Assembly (NCBI RefSeq): GCF_000422745.1 | Contig: NZ_AUGQ01000018.1 | Location: forward strand, 1-50,227 | Source of the DNA: Microbacterium gubbeenense DSM 15944 | GTDB lineage: Bacteria > Actinomycetota > Actinomycetes > Actinomycetales > Microbacteriaceae | DNA: 50,227 nucleotides | Reading direction: 5' to 3' | In this document: piece by piece, positions 33,429 through 43,415 of the stretch | Numbering within the stretch: the stretch's first letter is position 1 | How the letters are laid out: the number at the start of each line of letters is the position of its first letter | Translations under genes and position numbers: made by a program | The notes under the pieces: generated by a model | Told to the model about the DNA's origin: nothing | Database searches by the model: none | What the model saw: only the letters and a program-made list of their open reading frames with translations

Positions 33429-36400
33429 ATGACCTACCCGAAGAGCGCATTCGGATCCGCCGCCGATGCCGTCACGCCGTCCCCGAGCTTCCCCGCCATC
33501 GAGCGCGAGATCCTCGACTTCTGGAAGAACGACGACACGTTCCGCGCCTCGATCGCCCAGCGCGAGGGCGCGGACGAGTGGGTCTTCTACGACGGCCCCC
33601 CGTTTGCGAACGGTCTGCCGCACTACGGGCACCTGCTCACGGGCTACGCGAAGGATCTCTTCCCGCGGTTCCAGACCATGCGCGGCAAGAAGGTCGACCG
33701 CGTCTTCGGATGGGACACCCACGGCCTGCCCGCAGAGCTCGAGGCGATGAAGCAGCTCGGCATCACGGAGAAGAGCGAGATCGAGGAGATGGGCGTCGGC
33801 GCGTTCAACGCGAAGGCCCGCGAATCGGTGCTCGCCTACACGCGCGAGTGGCAGGCCTACGTCACCCGCCAGGCGCGTTGGGTCGACTTCGAGCGCGGCT
33901 ACAAGACGCTCGACATCACGTTCATGGAGAGCGTGCTGTGGGCCTTCAAGCAGCTGCACGACAAGGGGCTCGCCTACGAGGGCTACCGGGTTCTGCCGTA
34001 CTGCTGGCGAGACCAGACGCCGCTGTCCAACCACGAGCTGCGCATGGACGACGACGTCTACAAGGACCGCCAGGACCCGTCGGTGACGGTCGGATTCCCC
34101 CTCGTCGGCGAGAAGGCCGCGTCGCTCGGCATCGAGGGCGTCTCGGCGCTCGCGTGGACGACGACGCCCTGGACCCTGCCGACGAACAGCGCGCTCGCCG
34201 TCGGCCCCTCGATCGACTACGTTGTGCTGCCGGCCGGCCCGCTCGGCGCGAAGGAATCGTTCGCGAGCGGATCCGTGCTGCTCGCGGCCGATCTCGTCGA
34301 CGGCTATGCGAAGGACCTCGGCTACGAGGACGCCGACGTGGCCCGCGCGGCCGTCACCCGCACGATCAGCGGGTCCGAGCTCGCCGGCGTGCGCTACGAG
34401 CCGCTCTTCGACTATTTCGCGGACACCGAGACGTGGGGCACCGAGAACGCGTGGCAGGTGCTCACAGACGACTACGTGTCGACCAGCGACGGCACGGGGA
34501 TCGTGCACCAGGCGCCCGCATACGGCGAGGACGACAAGCGAATCTCGGACGCGGCTGGAATCCCGACGATCGTCTCGGTCGGCGATGACGGCACGTTCCT
34601 CCCTCTCGTGCCGGACTTCGAAGGTCAGCTGTGGCTCGACGCCAACATGGACATCGTGCGTCGTCTGCGCGGCGACGGACGCCTGCTGAGGCTGCAGTCG
34701 TACGAGCACAGCTACCCGCACTGCTGGCGGTGCCGCAACCCGCTCATCTACAAGGCGGTGTCGAGCTGGTTCATCCGCGTCACCGACGTCAAGGACGACA
34801 TGCTCGCGAACAACGAGCAGATCACGTGGGCCCCCGAGAACGTCAAGCACGGACAGTTCGGCAAGTGGCTCGAGGGTGCTCGCGACTGGTCGATCAGCCG
34901 CAACCGCTACTGGGGATCGCCGATCCCGGTGTGGAAGTCGGACGATCCGAACCACCCGCGCGTCGACGTGTACGGCTCGCTCGACGAGCTCGAGCGCGAT
35001 TTCGGCACGCTGCCGACGAACGACTCTGGGGAGGTCGACCTGCACCGCCCGTACATCGATGACCTGACCCGGCCGAACCCCGATGATCCGACGGGCCGCT
35101 CGACGATGCGCCGCATCGAGGACGTCTTCGACGTGTGGTTCGACTCCGGCTCGATGCCGTTCGCGCAGGTGCACTATCCGTTCGAGAACAAGGACTGGTT
35201 CGACACCCACGCGCCGGCCGACTTCATCGTCGAGTACATCGGCCAGACCCGCGGCTGGTTCTACGTGATGCACGTGCTGTCGACGGCGCTGTTCGATCGA
35301 CCGGCGTTCACGGGCGTGAGCTGCCACGGCATCGTGCTCGGCAACGACGGCCAGAAGATGTCGAAGTCGCTGCGCAACTATCCCGACGTCTCCGAGGTGC
35401 TCGACCGCGACGGATCCGACGCGATGCGCTGGTTCCTCATGTCGTCGAGCGTGCTGCGCGGCGGCAACCTGTCGGTCACGGAGGAGGGCATCCGCCAGGG
35501 CGTGCGCGAGTTCATGCTGCCGCTGTGGAACTCGTGGTACTTCTTCTCGACGTACGCGAACGCCGCCGGCGGCTACGAGGCCGAGTGGCGCACCGACTCG
35601 TCGAACGTGCTCGACCGCTACATCCTCGCCCTCATGGGCGACCTCGTGCGCGATGTCGCGGCCGACCTCGAGCGGCTCGACTCCACGACCGCCGCAGAGC
35701 GCCTCCGCGACTTCTCCGAGGCGCTGACCAACTGGTACATCCGCCGCTCGCGCGACCGGTTCTGGGGCAACGTCACGGAGGATCCCACCAGCCGCGAGGC
35801 GTTCGACACGCTCTACACGGTGCTCGAGACGCTCTGCCGCGTCGCCGCGCCGCTTCTCCCCCTCGTCACCGAGCGCGTGTGGCAGGGGCTCACGGGCGGC
35901 CGCAGCGTGCACCTGACCGAGTGGCCCGACGCCGAGGAGTTCCCGCAGGCCGCCGACATCCGCACGGCCATGGACGCCGTGCGCGAGGTCTCGTCCGTCG
36001 CGAACGCGCTGCGCAAGAAGGAGAAGCTGCGCGTGCGCCTGCCGCTCGCGAAGCTCACCGTCGTCGTCGAGGGATCCGCGGCGCTCGGCCAGTTCGAGGA
36101 GATCCTCCGCGACGAGCTGAACGTGAGGTCCATCGAGCTCGACGAGCTGACCGACGACACCGGCGAGCGGTACGGCATCTCGCACCGCTTGACGGTGAAC
36201 GCTCGGGCCATCGGCCCGCGGCTCGGAAAGCAGGTGCAACAGGTCATCAAAGCGTCCAAATCGGGCGACTGGACCGAGTCCGACGGCACGGTCGTCGCCG
36301 GCGGCATCGAGCTGATGGCGGGGGAGTACGCGCTCGCGCTCGACACCTCCGCGCGTCCGGAGGGCGAGGCGATCGCCACGCTGTCTGGCGGTGGATTCGT

Positions 36401-36803
36401 CATCCTCGACACCGTGACCACGCCGCAGCTCGAGGCCGAGGGCCTCGCCCGCGACATCATCCGCGCGGTCCAGGAGACGCGCAAGCAGGCCGACTTCGAT
36501 GTGTCAGATCGGATCGAGCTGTTCATCGCGTTCGACAGCGCGGACGAGCACCGGACGTTCGAGCAGGCGGGCTTCGCGCCGTTCGCGTCGCTCAGCGATC
36601 TCGTCGAGTCGGAGACGCTGTCGAGCTTCACCCCCGTGTTCAGCGATTCCGAGGAGCGCGGGCATGAGGACCTCTCGAGCATCGACGCGTGGACCAGCGC
36701 GCACGGATTCCGGCCGGAGCACGTGAACGTCGTCCCGGCCGGCACCTACGCCAACACCGCCGACTTCACCGTCGCCGTGGCACGCCGAGGAGCAGACCGA
36801 TGA
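33429..36803 (+). CDS. ileS: Isoleucine--tRNA ligase (eukaryote-like long type)
   Basis: 1124 residues from ATG 33429. A class I synthetase charging tRNA-Ile and editing valine. The HIGH motif is PHYGHLLTG, the editing region is around [18 protein letters not shown], and KMSKS is [15 protein letters not shown]. The length and HYGH form mark the second, eukaryote-like IleRS clade that is less sensitive to mupirocin; actinobacteria commonly carry it. The C-terminus lacks an obvious zinc finger. It is under the T-box just upstream and overlaps folC by four bases. Confidence 0.97.
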   Translation: MTYPKSAFGSAADAVTPSPSFPAIEREILDFWKNDDTFRASIAQREGADEWVFYDGPPFANGLPHYGHLLTGYAKDLFPRFQTMRGKKVDRVFGWDTHGLPAELEAMKQLGITEKSEIEEMGVGAFNAKARESVLAYTREWQAYVTRQARWVDFERGYKTLDITFMESVLWAFKQLHDKGLAYEGYRVLPYCWRDQTPLSNHELRMDDDVYKDRQDPSVTVGFPLVGEKAASLGIEGVSALAWTTTPWTLPTNSALAVGPSIDYVVLPAGPLGAKESFASGSVLLAADLVDGYAKDLGYEDADVARAAVTRTISGSELAGVRYEPLFDYFADTETWGTENAWQVLTDDYVSTSDGTGIVHQAPAYGEDDKRISDAAGIPTIVSVGDDGTFLPLVPDFEGQLWLDANMDIVRRLRGDGRLLRLQSYEHSYPHCWRCRNPLIYKAVSSWFIRVTDVKDDMLANNEQITWAPENVKHGQFGKWLEGARDWSISRNRYWGSPIPVWKSDDPNHPRVDVYGSLDELERDFGTLPTNDSGEVDLHRPYIDDLTRPNPDDPTGRSTMRRIEDVFDVWFDSGSMPFAQVHYPFENKDWFDTHAPADFIVEYIGQTRGWFYVMHVLSTALFDRPAFTGVSCHGIVLGNDGQKMSKSLRNYPDVSEVLDRDGSDAMRWFLMSSSVLRGGNLSVTEEGIRQGVREFMLPLWNSWYFFSTYANAAGGYEAEWRTDSSNVLDRYILALMGDLVRDVAADLERLDSTTAAERLRDFSEALTNWYIRRSRDRFWGNVTEDPTSREAFDTLYTVLETLCRVAAPLLPLVTERVWQGLTGGRSVHLTEWPDAEEFPQAADIRTAMDAVREVSSVANALRKKEKLRVRLPLAKLTVVVEGSAALGQFEEILRDELNVRSIELDELTDDTGERYGISHRLTVNARAIGPRLGKQVQQVIKASKSGDWTESDGTVVAGGIELMAGEYALALDTSARPEGEAIATLSGGGFVILDTVTTPQLEAEGLARDIIRAVQETRKQADFDVSDRIELFIAFDSADEHRTFEQAGFAPFASLSDLVESETLSSFTPVFSDSEERGHEDLSSIDAWTSAHGFRPEHVNVVPAGTYANTADFTVAVARRGADR

Positions 36804-38146
36804 CCGGTTCCGATATCGCACGCGCCGACGCCGTGTACGAGAAGCTGATCGCCCGCGCGGGAGAGGCATGGGTCGAGCCCCGGCTCGAGCGCACCGCGCG
36901 GATCCTCGACTACCTCGACAACCCGCAGCGCACCTACCGCGTTGTGCACGTCACCGGCACGAACGGCAAGACGTCGACGGCGCGCATCATCGAGTCGCTG
37001 ATCCGGGCGCACGGGCTGCGCACGGGCCTGTTCACGAGCCCGCACCTCGTGCGCTTCACCGAGCGGATCCTGATCGACGGCGAGCCGATCGCGGACGAGA
37101 AGGTCGCCGACGCGTGGGACGAGATCGAGCCGTTCATCGCGCTCGTCGACGCCGAGCTCGAGGCGGAGGACCAGAACCCGCTGACGTACTTCGAGCTGCT
37201 GACGGTGCTCGCCTTCGTGGCGTGCGCCGATGCGCCGGTCGACGTGCTCGTGCTCGAGGTCGGAATGGGCGGCTCGTGGGACTCGACCAACACCGCCGAC
37301 GGCGACGTCGCGGTGATCGCGCCCATCGATGTCGACCATGCGAACCGACTGGGGGACACCCCAGAGCAGATCGCCGAGGTCAAGGCTGGCATCATCAAGG
37401 ACGGTGCGCGCGTCGTGTCCGCGCGACAGTCGCCCGAGGTGGCCGCCGTGCTGCGCCGCGTCGCGGGCGAGCGCGGGGCCGCGATCGCGTTCGCGGGCGG
37501 CGAGTTCGCGCTGGAGGAGGCGAAGCTCGCGGTGGGCGGCCAGCTCGTGCGGATCCGCGGCCTGGCGACCTCGTACGACGAAGAGTACCTGCCGATGTAC
37601 GGGCGCCATCAAGGCGAGAACGCCGCGCTCGCCATCGCGGCCGTCGAGTCTCTGATCGGAGGCGGCACGCAGAAGATCGCCGATGACGTGCGCACGGACG
37701 GGTTCGCCGGCGCGACCTCGCCCGGGCGCCTGCAGCTGGTCGGAACCGAGCCGACGATCCTCGTCGACGGCGCGCACAATCCGCACGGCGCGCGCGCCCT
37801 CGTCGCCGCCCTCGGGGAGTACTTCGATTTCGATGAGTGGGGCGTCGTGCTCGGCACGATGTCCGACAAGGACATCCCGGGGATCATCCGCGAGCTCGCG
37901 CCCGTGACGACGCACCTGTTCGCCACTGAGGCCGATTCGGAGCGGTCGGCATCCGCCGACGAGATCGCCGATGCCGCCGAGCTCGCGGGCCTGCGCCCGA
38001 CGGCGCACCCGAACATCGTCGATGCGGCTGAGGCTGCGCGCGAGTGGGCCGCCGAGGGCGAGAAGCGTGCGATCGTGATCGCCGGATCCATCATCCTCGG
38101 CGGCGAGGCGATCGCACTGGCGCGTGTGGAAAGCTGGAAGCGATGA
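36800..38146 (+). CDS. folC: Folylpolyglutamate synthase / dihydrofolate synthase
   Basis: 448 residues; ATG 36800 overlaps the ileS stop (ATGA). A Mur-ligase-like enzyme that adds glutamate to folates. The ATP-binding [51 protein letters not shown], and [20 protein letters not shown] (metal and substrate residues) are present, as is [15 protein letters not shown] in the C-terminal domain. ileS or valS followed by folC is common in actinobacteria. Translationally coupled on both sides. Confidence 0.95.
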   Translation: MTGSDIARADAVYEKLIARAGEAWVEPRLERTARILDYLDNPQRTYRVVHVTGTNGKTSTARIIESLIRAHGLRTGLFTSPHLVRFTERILIDGEPIADEKVADAWDEIEPFIALVDAELEAEDQNPLTYFELLTVLAFVACADAPVDVLVLEVGMGGSWDSTNTADGDVAVIAPIDVDHANRLGDTPEQIAEVKAGIIKDGARVVSARQSPEVAAVLRRVAGERGAAIAFAGGEFALEEAKLAVGGQLVRIRGLATSYDEEYLPMYGRHQGENAALAIAAVESLIGGGTQKIADDVRTDGFAGATSPGRLQLVGTEPTILVDGAHNPHGARALVAALGEYFDFDEWGVVLGTMSDKDIPGIIRELAPVTTHLFATEADSERSASADEIADAAELAGLRPTAHPNIVDAAEAAREWAAEGEKRAIVIAGSIILGGEAIALARVESWKR

Positions 38147-38553
38147 CCGATGACGCACTGAACGCGCCCGAGGTGCCGCGCCCTGCGCGCTACCGCTCGC
38201 TGCCTGAGAAGGTCGGTTCGGTCGTGCTCGGCTTCGAATCGATCGTCGTCTTCCTCGCGGGCCTCGTCATCTACGGGCTCGGCGCGCTCGACGGCCGTCT
38301 GCCCGACTGGTGGGGCGTCGTCGCCGGCGCCGTGATGTTCGTCATCACGCTCGCCGCGTGCGGCACGCTGCGGTGGCGCTGGGGGCGGATCCTCGGCTGG
38401 GCGATCCAGGTCGTCGTCGCGCTGGGCGCGTTCTTCGTGCCAGCGATTCTGCTGATCACGATGGTGTTCGGCGGGCTGTACGCGTACGCGATGATCGGCG
38501 GGTCGAAGGTCGAGCGCCGCCTCGCGGCACAGCGCGCGTCGCGGGACGGGTAG
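38143..38553 (+). CDS. DUF4233 membrane protein
   Basis: 136 residues; ATG 38143 overlaps the folC stop (ATGA). After about 25 soluble residues come four hydrophobic segments (about 28-50, 57-74, 83-103, 105-122) and a short basic C-terminus (KVERRLAAQRASRD). This matches the DUF4233 family, found between folC and ndk across actinobacteria. Function unknown; the tight coupling to folC suggests a linked role or simply shared expression. Confidence 0.85.
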   Translation: MTDDALNAPEVPRPARYRSLPEKVGSVVLGFESIVVFLAGLVIYGLGALDGRLPDWWGVVAGAVMFVITLAACGTLRWRWGRILGWAIQVVVALGAFFVPAILLITMVFGGLYAYAMIGGSKVERRLAAQRASRDG

Positions 38554-38562
38554 ATTTGAGGC

Positions 38563-38979
38563 ATGACCTCTGAACAGACTCTTGTCCTCGTCAAACCCGA
38601 TGGTGTCAAGCGCCAGCTCACCGGCGAGATCCTCGCGCGCATCGAGCGCAAGGGGTACGAGATCGTCGACATCCGCAAGTTCACGCCCGAGCGCGCGCTG
38701 CTCACGCAGCACTACGCCGAGCACGAGGGCAAGCCGTTCTTCGAGCCGCTCGTCGAGTTTATGATGTCGGGCGATGTCGTGGCGGTCCGCGTCGCGGGCA
38801 ACGCCGTCATCGAGGGCTTCCGCTCGCTCGCGGGCACCACGGACCCCACGAGCGCCGCCCCCGGCACGATCCGCGGCGACCTCGGACGCGACTGGGGCCT
38901 GAAGGTGCAGCAGAACCTCGTGCACGGATCCGACTCGACCGAATCCGCCGAGCGCGAGCTCGCCCTCTGGTTCGACTGA
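38563..38979 (+). CDS. ndk: Nucleoside diphosphate kinase
   Basis: 138 residues from ATG 38563. It transfers the gamma phosphate from ATP to other nucleoside diphosphates through a phosphohistidine. TLVLVKPDGVKRQLTGEI starts the fold, GTTDPTSAAPGTIRGDL binds nucleotide, and active His121 lies in NLVHGSDS. Usual family length. It starts nine bases after DUF4233 and ends the ileS-folC-ndk unit, followed by a terminator. Confidence 0.97.
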   Translation: MTSEQTLVLVKPDGVKRQLTGEILARIERKGYEIVDIRKFTPERALLTQHYAEHEGKPFFEPLVEFMMSGDVVAVRVAGNAVIEGFRSLAGTTDPTSAAPGTIRGDLGRDWGLKVQQNLVHGSDSTESAERELALWFD

Positions 38980-38990
38980 TCGAGAACGAC

Positions 38991-39021
38991 GAAGGCGCCC
39001 GGTACCGCACCGGGCGTCTTC
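38991..39021. terminator. Bidirectional terminator between ndk and the VKOR-like gene
   Basis: GAAGGCGCCCGGT (38991-39003) pairs with ACCGGGCGTCTTC (39009-39021), 13 pairs with one G-U, around ACCGC. It lies between convergent stops at 38979 and 39030. Confidence 0.82.
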
Positions 39022-39029
39022 TCTGTTCC

Positions 39030-39632
39030 TCAGCCGAGGAGCGACGAGAACAGGTCGAGCCGGATGACGGCGGCGATCGCAATGATCAGGAACGACACGG
39101 TCACGAGCAGCGGCAGCCACCCCATGAGGGTGTCGGCGAGCTTGCGTCCGCCGCGGCCGAGGGGGATCGCCCCGATCCGTACGGCGTGCAGAACCACCGC
39201 GTAGAACGACGGGATCGTCACGACCCAGGTCACCATGCACCAGGGGCACAGCGTGCCGATGCGGAAGATGCTCTGGAACGCGAGCCAGCACACGAACCCG
39301 AAGGCGAGCGTGTGACCGATTGCGTAGAGCGCCCAGAACCACTTGGAGAAGCGCGCGCCCGAGAGGATCGCCATGCCCACGACGATGGGCGCCATCCAGC
39401 ACACGAGCCCGATGAGCGGGTTCGGGAACCCGAACGCCGATCCCTGCCACGACTCGAGGTTCGCTGAGCACTGGAAGATCGGCGAGAAGTTGCACGCCGG
39501 GTTGAACGTGTCGTCCTCGAGGCTGCGGATGTCGTCCATCGTCAGGGTGAACGCCGCGATGAGCCCGACGACGCCGGCGAAGATGAGCCAGATGGCGAGG
39601 GCAGTGGGCCGTTTCGTCGTCGCGACTGTCAT
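39030..39632 (-). CDS. Vitamin K epoxide reductase (VKOR) family membrane protein
   Basis: 200 residues from ATG 39632; no strong ribosome binding site is visible. Five hydrophobic segments, with the VKOR cysteines Cys47 and Cys55 in an extracellular loop and the redox-active CPWC at 129-132 in the membrane. Bacterial VKOR reoxidises a DsbA-like partner with quinone, supporting disulphide formation outside the cell; actinobacteria use it instead of DsbB. No DsbA-like gene is adjacent. A 10 bp inverted repeat lies 26 bases upstream. Confidence 0.9.
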   Translation of the reverse strand: MTVATTKRPTALAIWLIFAGVVGLIAAFTLTMDDIRSLEDDTFNPACNFSPIFQCSANLESWQGSAFGFPNPLIGLVCWMAPIVVGMAILSGARFSKWFWALYAIGHTLAFGFVCWLAFQSIFRIGTLCPWCMVTWVVTIPSFYAVVLHAVRIGAIPLGRGGRKLADTLMGWLPLLVTVSFLIIAIAAVIRLDLFSSLLG

Positions 39633-39657
39633 GGATACAGTCTGGCACCGGTTCGCT

Positions 39658-39682
39658 GAGAGCGACGCGCCACGTCGCTCTC
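39658..39682. repeat. Perfect inverted repeat between the VKOR-like gene and rne
   Basis: GAGAGCGACG (39658-39667) and CGTCGCTCTC (39673-39682) are perfect inverted copies around CGCCA. It is 26 bases upstream of the VKOR start, so it is either an operator in the divergent region or a leader hairpin of the VKOR message. Confidence 0.6.
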
Positions 39683-39717
39683 GGACATATAGATGCGTGA
39701 TCCGGCGCGGATGATGC

Positions 39718-39870
39718 GATAATGGCCGTAGAAGACTTCGGAGCAATGGATGCTCCGCGCGGCACGAGTCCCCGAGATCTGTCGCTGATCAATGAAACGC
39801 TGCCTCGCTACACGACGGGCAGCACGATTTTCACGGGCGAGAAACCGCCCGTGCAGGGAGTTTGCCAGAA
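39718..39870 (+). promoter_or_regulatory. Promoter and structured 5' leader of rne
   Basis: GATAAT (39718-39723) is a likely -10; the -35 is weak. The leader, about 140 bases, holds two clear hairpins: CGGAGCA/TGCTCCG (39739-39745 with 39751-39757) and CACGGGCG/CGCCCGTG (39832-39839 with 39846-39853), the second directly before AGGGAG (39855-39860). An open frame starting at ATG 39722 overlaps rne and may be a small upstream ORF. RNase E often controls its own message through its leader; here that is inferred. Confidence 0.5.
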
Positions 39871-42213
39871 ATGGCCGAAGAAAAAAACGACACCAGCACA
39901 CCTACCCAGGACGTCCGACCCGACGAGTCGGATGAGCAGGCGCGCGAGCAGGAAGCTGCGACCGCGGCGGCCGAGCAAGCGGGGAAGACTCAGGACGACT
40001 CCGGCGAGCCGGAGATCCCCACGGCGGTCGGGCTCGGCCTGATCGAGAAGGACTTCGTCTCGCGCGTCTCGACCGTCCTCAACTTCTACGCGCCCGATCC
40101 CCGGCTCTTCCCGCCGGTGACGTCGTTCGATGACCACTTCCGCGACGACCGCTATCGCGATAACGACAACGACTTCGACGACCGCCGCAGCGACGGCAAT
40201 CGCTCCTCGCGCCGGCGTCGCCGTCGTGGCGGACCGGCCTCGGAGGAGCGCGAGCACGACGAGCCGCGCGAACAGCGCAGCCGGGGGCGCGTCGCCGAGG
40301 TCATCACCGAGCCGCAGAGCATCAAGGGATCCACGCGGCTCGAGGCGAAGAAGCAGCGCCGTCGCGACGGCCGCGATGCGGGCCGCCGCCGCACGGTCGT
40401 CACCGAGGCGGAGTTCCTCGCGCGCCGCGAGTCCGTCGACCGCCAGATGATCGTGCGGTCGAAGCAGAACCGCACCCAGATCGGTGTGCTCGAGGACGGC
40501 GTGCTCGTGGAGCACTACGTCGCGCGGGCGCAGGAGGCGTCGCTGATCGGCAACATCTACCTCGGCCGCGTGCAGAACGTGCTGCCGTCGATGGAGGCCG
40601 CGTTCGTCGACATCGGCCGCGGCCGCAACGCGGTGCTGTACTCGGGCGAGGTCGACTGGGACGCGGTGGAGACCGGAAACCAGCCGCGACGCATCGAGCT
40701 CGCGCTGAAGCCGGGCGACAAGGTGCTCGTGCAGGTCTCGAAGGACCCGGTGGGCCACAAGGGCGCGCGGCTGACGAGTCAGATTTCGTTGCCGGGCCGC
40801 TACCTCGTCTACGTGCCGGGCGGATCCATGAACGGCATCTCGCGCAAGCTTCCGGACACCGAGCGCGCGCGCCTGAAGAAGATCCTGAAGAAGGTTCTTC
40901 CGGAGCACGCCGGCGTGATCGTGCGCACGGCAGCCGAGGGCGCGACGGAGGAGCAGCTCACGCGCGACGTGAACCACCTCGCGCAGCAGTGGGAGCACGT
41001 CCGCCAGCAGGTCGAGAAGGGCGCCGCGCCCAAACAGCTCCACAGCGAGCCCGATCTGCTCGTGAAGATCGTGCGCGACGTCTTCAACGAGGACTTCCAG
41101 AAGATGGTCATCCAGGGCGCCGAGTCGCTCGAGACCATCAAGGGTTACCTCGAGTCGGTCGCGCCCGACCTGCTCGAGCGCATCGTGTCGCACGAGGGCG
41201 ACGCCGATCCGTTCGACGAGCACCGCATCACCGAGCAGATCGAGAAGGCGCTCGACCGCAAGGTCTGGCTGCCCTCGGGCGGTTCGCTCGTCATCGACCG
41301 CACCGAGGCGATGACCGTCGTCGACGTCAACACGGGCAAGTTCGTCGGATCGGGCGGCAACCTCGAAGAGACGGTCACGAAGAACAACCTCGAGGCGGCC
41401 GAAGAGATCGTGCGCCAGTTGCGCCTGCGCGACATCGGCGGCATCATCGTGGTCGACTTCATCGACATGGTGCTCGAGTCGAACCGCGATCTGGTGCTGC
41501 GCCGCCTCATCGAATGCCTGAGCCGCGACCGCACGAAGCACCAGGTAGCGGAGGTCACCTCGCTCGGGCTCGTGCAGATGACCCGCAAGAAGATCGGTCT
41601 CGGCCTGCTCGAGACGTTCAGTGAGCCCTGCGAGGTGTGCGCCGGCCGCGGCGTCGTCGTGCACCACGACCCCGTGATGAAGCACCGCACGACGACGTCA
41701 TCGAACGGGCGCCGCTCGCGGGGTTCGTCATCGAACGGCGGATCCGGGGGAGGACGTTCGCGTTCGCAGAAGCCCGACCGCACGCCTGAGTCGGACGATG
41801 CCGGTGCGCCTGTGAACACCGAGGGTGCGAAGAATGCGCTCGCGAAGATCGCGGCATCGACCATCGTCGGCCACGACCACGACGCCCCCGCGGCACAGCC
41901 GGAGAAGTCGCCGGTCGTTCAGCCGTCGTCGCTCGACCAGCTCGCGACGGTCCTTCCCGAGGGGCCTCGCGGAGTGGACAAGCCTGCCGAGAAGACCGAC
42001 GAGCGCGCGCGCAAGCCGCGTCGTCGCCGCGCGAACGACGCGGGCAGCAAGCCCGCGAACGGATCCGCCGGCACGAACGACCTGCTCGACTCCGTGCTGA
42101 GCGCTCTGCCCGAGCCGAAGGCACCGGGTCAGGGTCGCTCGCGTCGTCGGGTGTCGACGGCCGCTCTGCAGGGCACCGCCGTGACGGTGACCCCGCAGTC
42201 GGACGAGGGCTGA
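39871..42213 (+). CDS. rne: Ribonuclease E/G
   Basis: 780 residues from ATG 39871, with AGGGAG ten bases upstream. The endonuclease that starts mRNA decay and matures rRNA and tRNA. The N-terminal ~160 residues are acidic then Arg-rich and disordered. The S1-containing core begins near 190 (RTQIGVLEDGVLVEHYVARA, LIGNIYLGRVQNVLPSMEAA), the catalytic DNase I-like part has VIDRTEAMTVVDVNTGKF and IIVVDFIDM (metal-binding Asp), and CEVCAGRG supplies the Zn-link cysteines. A basic low-complexity C-terminal scaffold region follows. This disordered-core-disordered layout is typical of actinobacteria. Confidence 0.95.
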   Translation: MAEEKNDTSTPTQDVRPDESDEQAREQEAATAAAEQAGKTQDDSGEPEIPTAVGLGLIEKDFVSRVSTVLNFYAPDPRLFPPVTSFDDHFRDDRYRDNDNDFDDRRSDGNRSSRRRRRRGGPASEEREHDEPREQRSRGRVAEVITEPQSIKGSTRLEAKKQRRRDGRDAGRRRTVVTEAEFLARRESVDRQMIVRSKQNRTQIGVLEDGVLVEHYVARAQEASLIGNIYLGRVQNVLPSMEAAFVDIGRGRNAVLYSGEVDWDAVETGNQPRRIELALKPGDKVLVQVSKDPVGHKGARLTSQISLPGRYLVYVPGGSMNGISRKLPDTERARLKKILKKVLPEHAGVIVRTAAEGATEEQLTRDVNHLAQQWEHVRQQVEKGAAPKQLHSEPDLLVKIVRDVFNEDFQKMVIQGAESLETIKGYLESVAPDLLERIVSHEGDADPFDEHRITEQIEKALDRKVWLPSGGSLVIDRTEAMTVVDVNTGKFVGSGGNLEETVTKNNLEAAEEIVRQLRLRDIGGIIVVDFIDMVLESNRDLVLRRLIECLSRDRTKHQVAEVTSLGLVQMTRKKIGLGLLETFSEPCEVCAGRGVVVHHDPVMKHRTTTSSNGRRSRGSSSNGGSGGGRSRSQKPDRTPESDDAGAPVNTEGAKNALAKIAASTIVGHDHDAPAAQPEKSPVVQPSSLDQLATVLPEGPRGVDKPAEKTDERARKPRRRRANDAGSKPANGSAGTNDLLDSVLSALPEPKAPGQGRSRRRVSTAALQGTAVTVTPQSDEG

Positions 42214-42218
42214 CGCCC

Positions 42219-42482
42219 TCAGCGATCCTTCGCGCGCACGCGCAGCCCTGACGCGATCAGGGCGCGCGTGAGCTCGCCGGAGGTGACCCTGACGGCGCCG
42301 GCCGCGACCAGCGCGTCGATCCGCTCTTCGGGGACGTCGTAATGGTCGAGGTCGAACGCCCGGCGCGGGATCTGGCAGCGCGCCGCGAACGCGTGCAGTT
42401 CCTCGAGGTCGGCGTCGCTGACGAGGTGGGCCCAGTAGCGCCCGTGGGCAGGCCACATCGGGGTATCCACGAGAATCGTCAT
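42219..42482 (-). CDS. DUF4031 family protein
   Basis: 87 residues from ATG 42482. It fits the DUF4031 pattern: TILVDTPMWPAHGRYWAHLV, then DLEELHAFAARCQIPRRAFD, DHYDVPEERIDALVAAGA and a closing TSGELTRALI. Function unknown. Convergent with rne, with stops six bases apart and no terminator between them. Its start faces the rplU promoter region. Confidence 0.85.
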   Translation of the reverse strand: MTILVDTPMWPAHGRYWAHLVSDADLEELHAFAARCQIPRRAFDLDHYDVPEERIDALVAAGAVRVTSGELTRALIASGLRVRAKDR

Positions 42483-42518
42483 GAGAGCAACCCTATGCGC
42501 GACGCGCCGCCAGGCGGA

Positions 42519-42549
42519 TTGGGCGCATTCAGGAATGTTCCGGTAGAGT
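42519..42549 (+). promoter_or_regulatory. Likely promoter of rplU-rpmA
   Basis: TTGGGC (42519-42524), 19 bases, TAGAGT (42544-42549). The long spacer weakens the case. Transcription would begin near 42556 and leave a leader of about 185 bases. Confidence 0.5.
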
Positions 42550-42555
42550 TAACCG

Positions 42556-42740
42556 CTGGTGCGTCTTCGGTCGCGCGCTCTCCCACTGGCGGCGCGGCTC
42601 ACACCATTCAGACGCATCCCGCACACCCAGTGCGGTGAGAAGGTCAGCGTCCGGCCCTGTTTCCCTCAGGGAAGGTCGCCCCAGATTTCCCGTGAGGCTC
42701 GGACGTTCGAGAGAACGTCCCCAACGAAACAGGTATCAAC
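42556..42740 (+). promoter_or_regulatory. Structured leader of rplU (possible L21 autoregulatory leader)
   Basis: No gene is evident in this stretch. It holds CCCTCAGGG near 42663 and a clean hairpin GGACGTTC-GAGA-GAACGTCC (42701-42720) with a GNRA-type tetraloop, 20 bases before the rplU start. Ribosomal protein leaders often bind their product; whether this one does is inferred. Confidence 0.5.
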
Positions 42741-43049
42741 GTGGTTTACGCAGTTGTTCGCGCCGGTGGCCGGCAGGAGAAGGTTGAGGTCGGTACGACC
42801 ATCACCCTCGACCGTGTTCGCGCTGCCGAGGGCGAGTCGATCAAGCTGCCCGCCGTCCTCTTCGTCGACGGCGACAACGTGACGACCGCAGCCGACGCGC
42901 TGTCGAAGATCACGGTCACCGCCGAGGTCATGAACGACCTCCGCGGCCCGAAGATCGTCATCCAGAAGTACAAGAACAAGACCGGCTATAAGAAGCGCCA
43001 GGGGCACCGTCAGGACCTCACGCGCGTCAAGGTCACCGGAATCAAGTAA
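42741..43049 (+). CDS. rplU: 50S ribosomal protein L21
   Basis: 102 residues from GTG 42741. [20 protein letters not shown] at the start, LFVDGDNV in the middle and the signature [20 protein letters not shown] near the C-terminus are typical of L21, which binds 23S rRNA. It is 15 bases before rpmA; rplU-rpmA-obg is one of the most conserved bacterial gene strings. Confidence 0.97.
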   Translation: MVYAVVRAGGRQEKVEVGTTITLDRVRAAEGESIKLPAVLFVDGDNVTTAADALSKITVTAEVMNDLRGPKIVIQKYKNKTGYKKRQGHRQDLTRVKVTGIK

Positions 43050-43064
43050 GGCGGAGAGAGACAC

Positions 43065-43322
43065 ATGGCATCTAAGAAGGGCGCAAGCTCTACCCGCAAC
43101 GGTCGCGACTCGAACGCACAGCGCCTCGGCGTGAAGCGCTTCGGCGGCCAGGACGTCAACGCCGGCGAGATTCTCGTCCGCCAGCGCGGAACGCGTTTCC
43201 ACCCCGGTACCAACGTGGGCCGCGGAGGCGACGACACACTGTTCGCTCTCGCGACCGGCGCCGTCGAGTTCGGCAGCAAGGGCGGCCGCAAGGTCGTCAG
43301 CGTGGTCGCCGCAGCCGAGTGA
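43065..43322 (+). CDS. rpmA: 50S ribosomal protein L27
   Basis: 85 residues from ATG 43065, with GGCGGAGAGAGACAC before it. [20 protein letters not shown] is the flexible N-terminus that reaches the peptidyl transferase centre, followed by [20 protein letters not shown] and [20 protein letters not shown]. No N-terminal cleavage sequence like that of Firmicutes L27 is present. Confidence 0.98.
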   Translation: MASKKGASSTRNGRDSNAQRLGVKRFGGQDVNAGEILVRQRGTRFHPGTNVGRGGDDTLFALATGAVEFGSKGGRKVVSVVAAAE

Positions 43323-43351
43323 TCCTCGGTCGCAGCGAGCGATCTGCATCC

Positions 43352-43383
43352 AGAACGGGGCGGGCTGAGGCCTGCCCCGTTCT
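43352..43383 (+). terminator. Terminator between rpmA and obg
   Basis: AGAACGGGGCGGGC (43352-43365) pairs with GCCTGCCCCGTTCT (43370-43383), 14 pairs with one G-U, around TGAG. It may reduce read-through from the ribosomal protein genes into obg. Confidence 0.8.
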
Positions 43384-43415
43384 TGCGTATCAACACCAAT
43401 CAACGAAGAGGCACC

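Noticed and set aside
33348..36239. 963-codon minus-strand frame opposite ileS
   Set aside because: Mirror of the ileS codons; no homology expected or seen.
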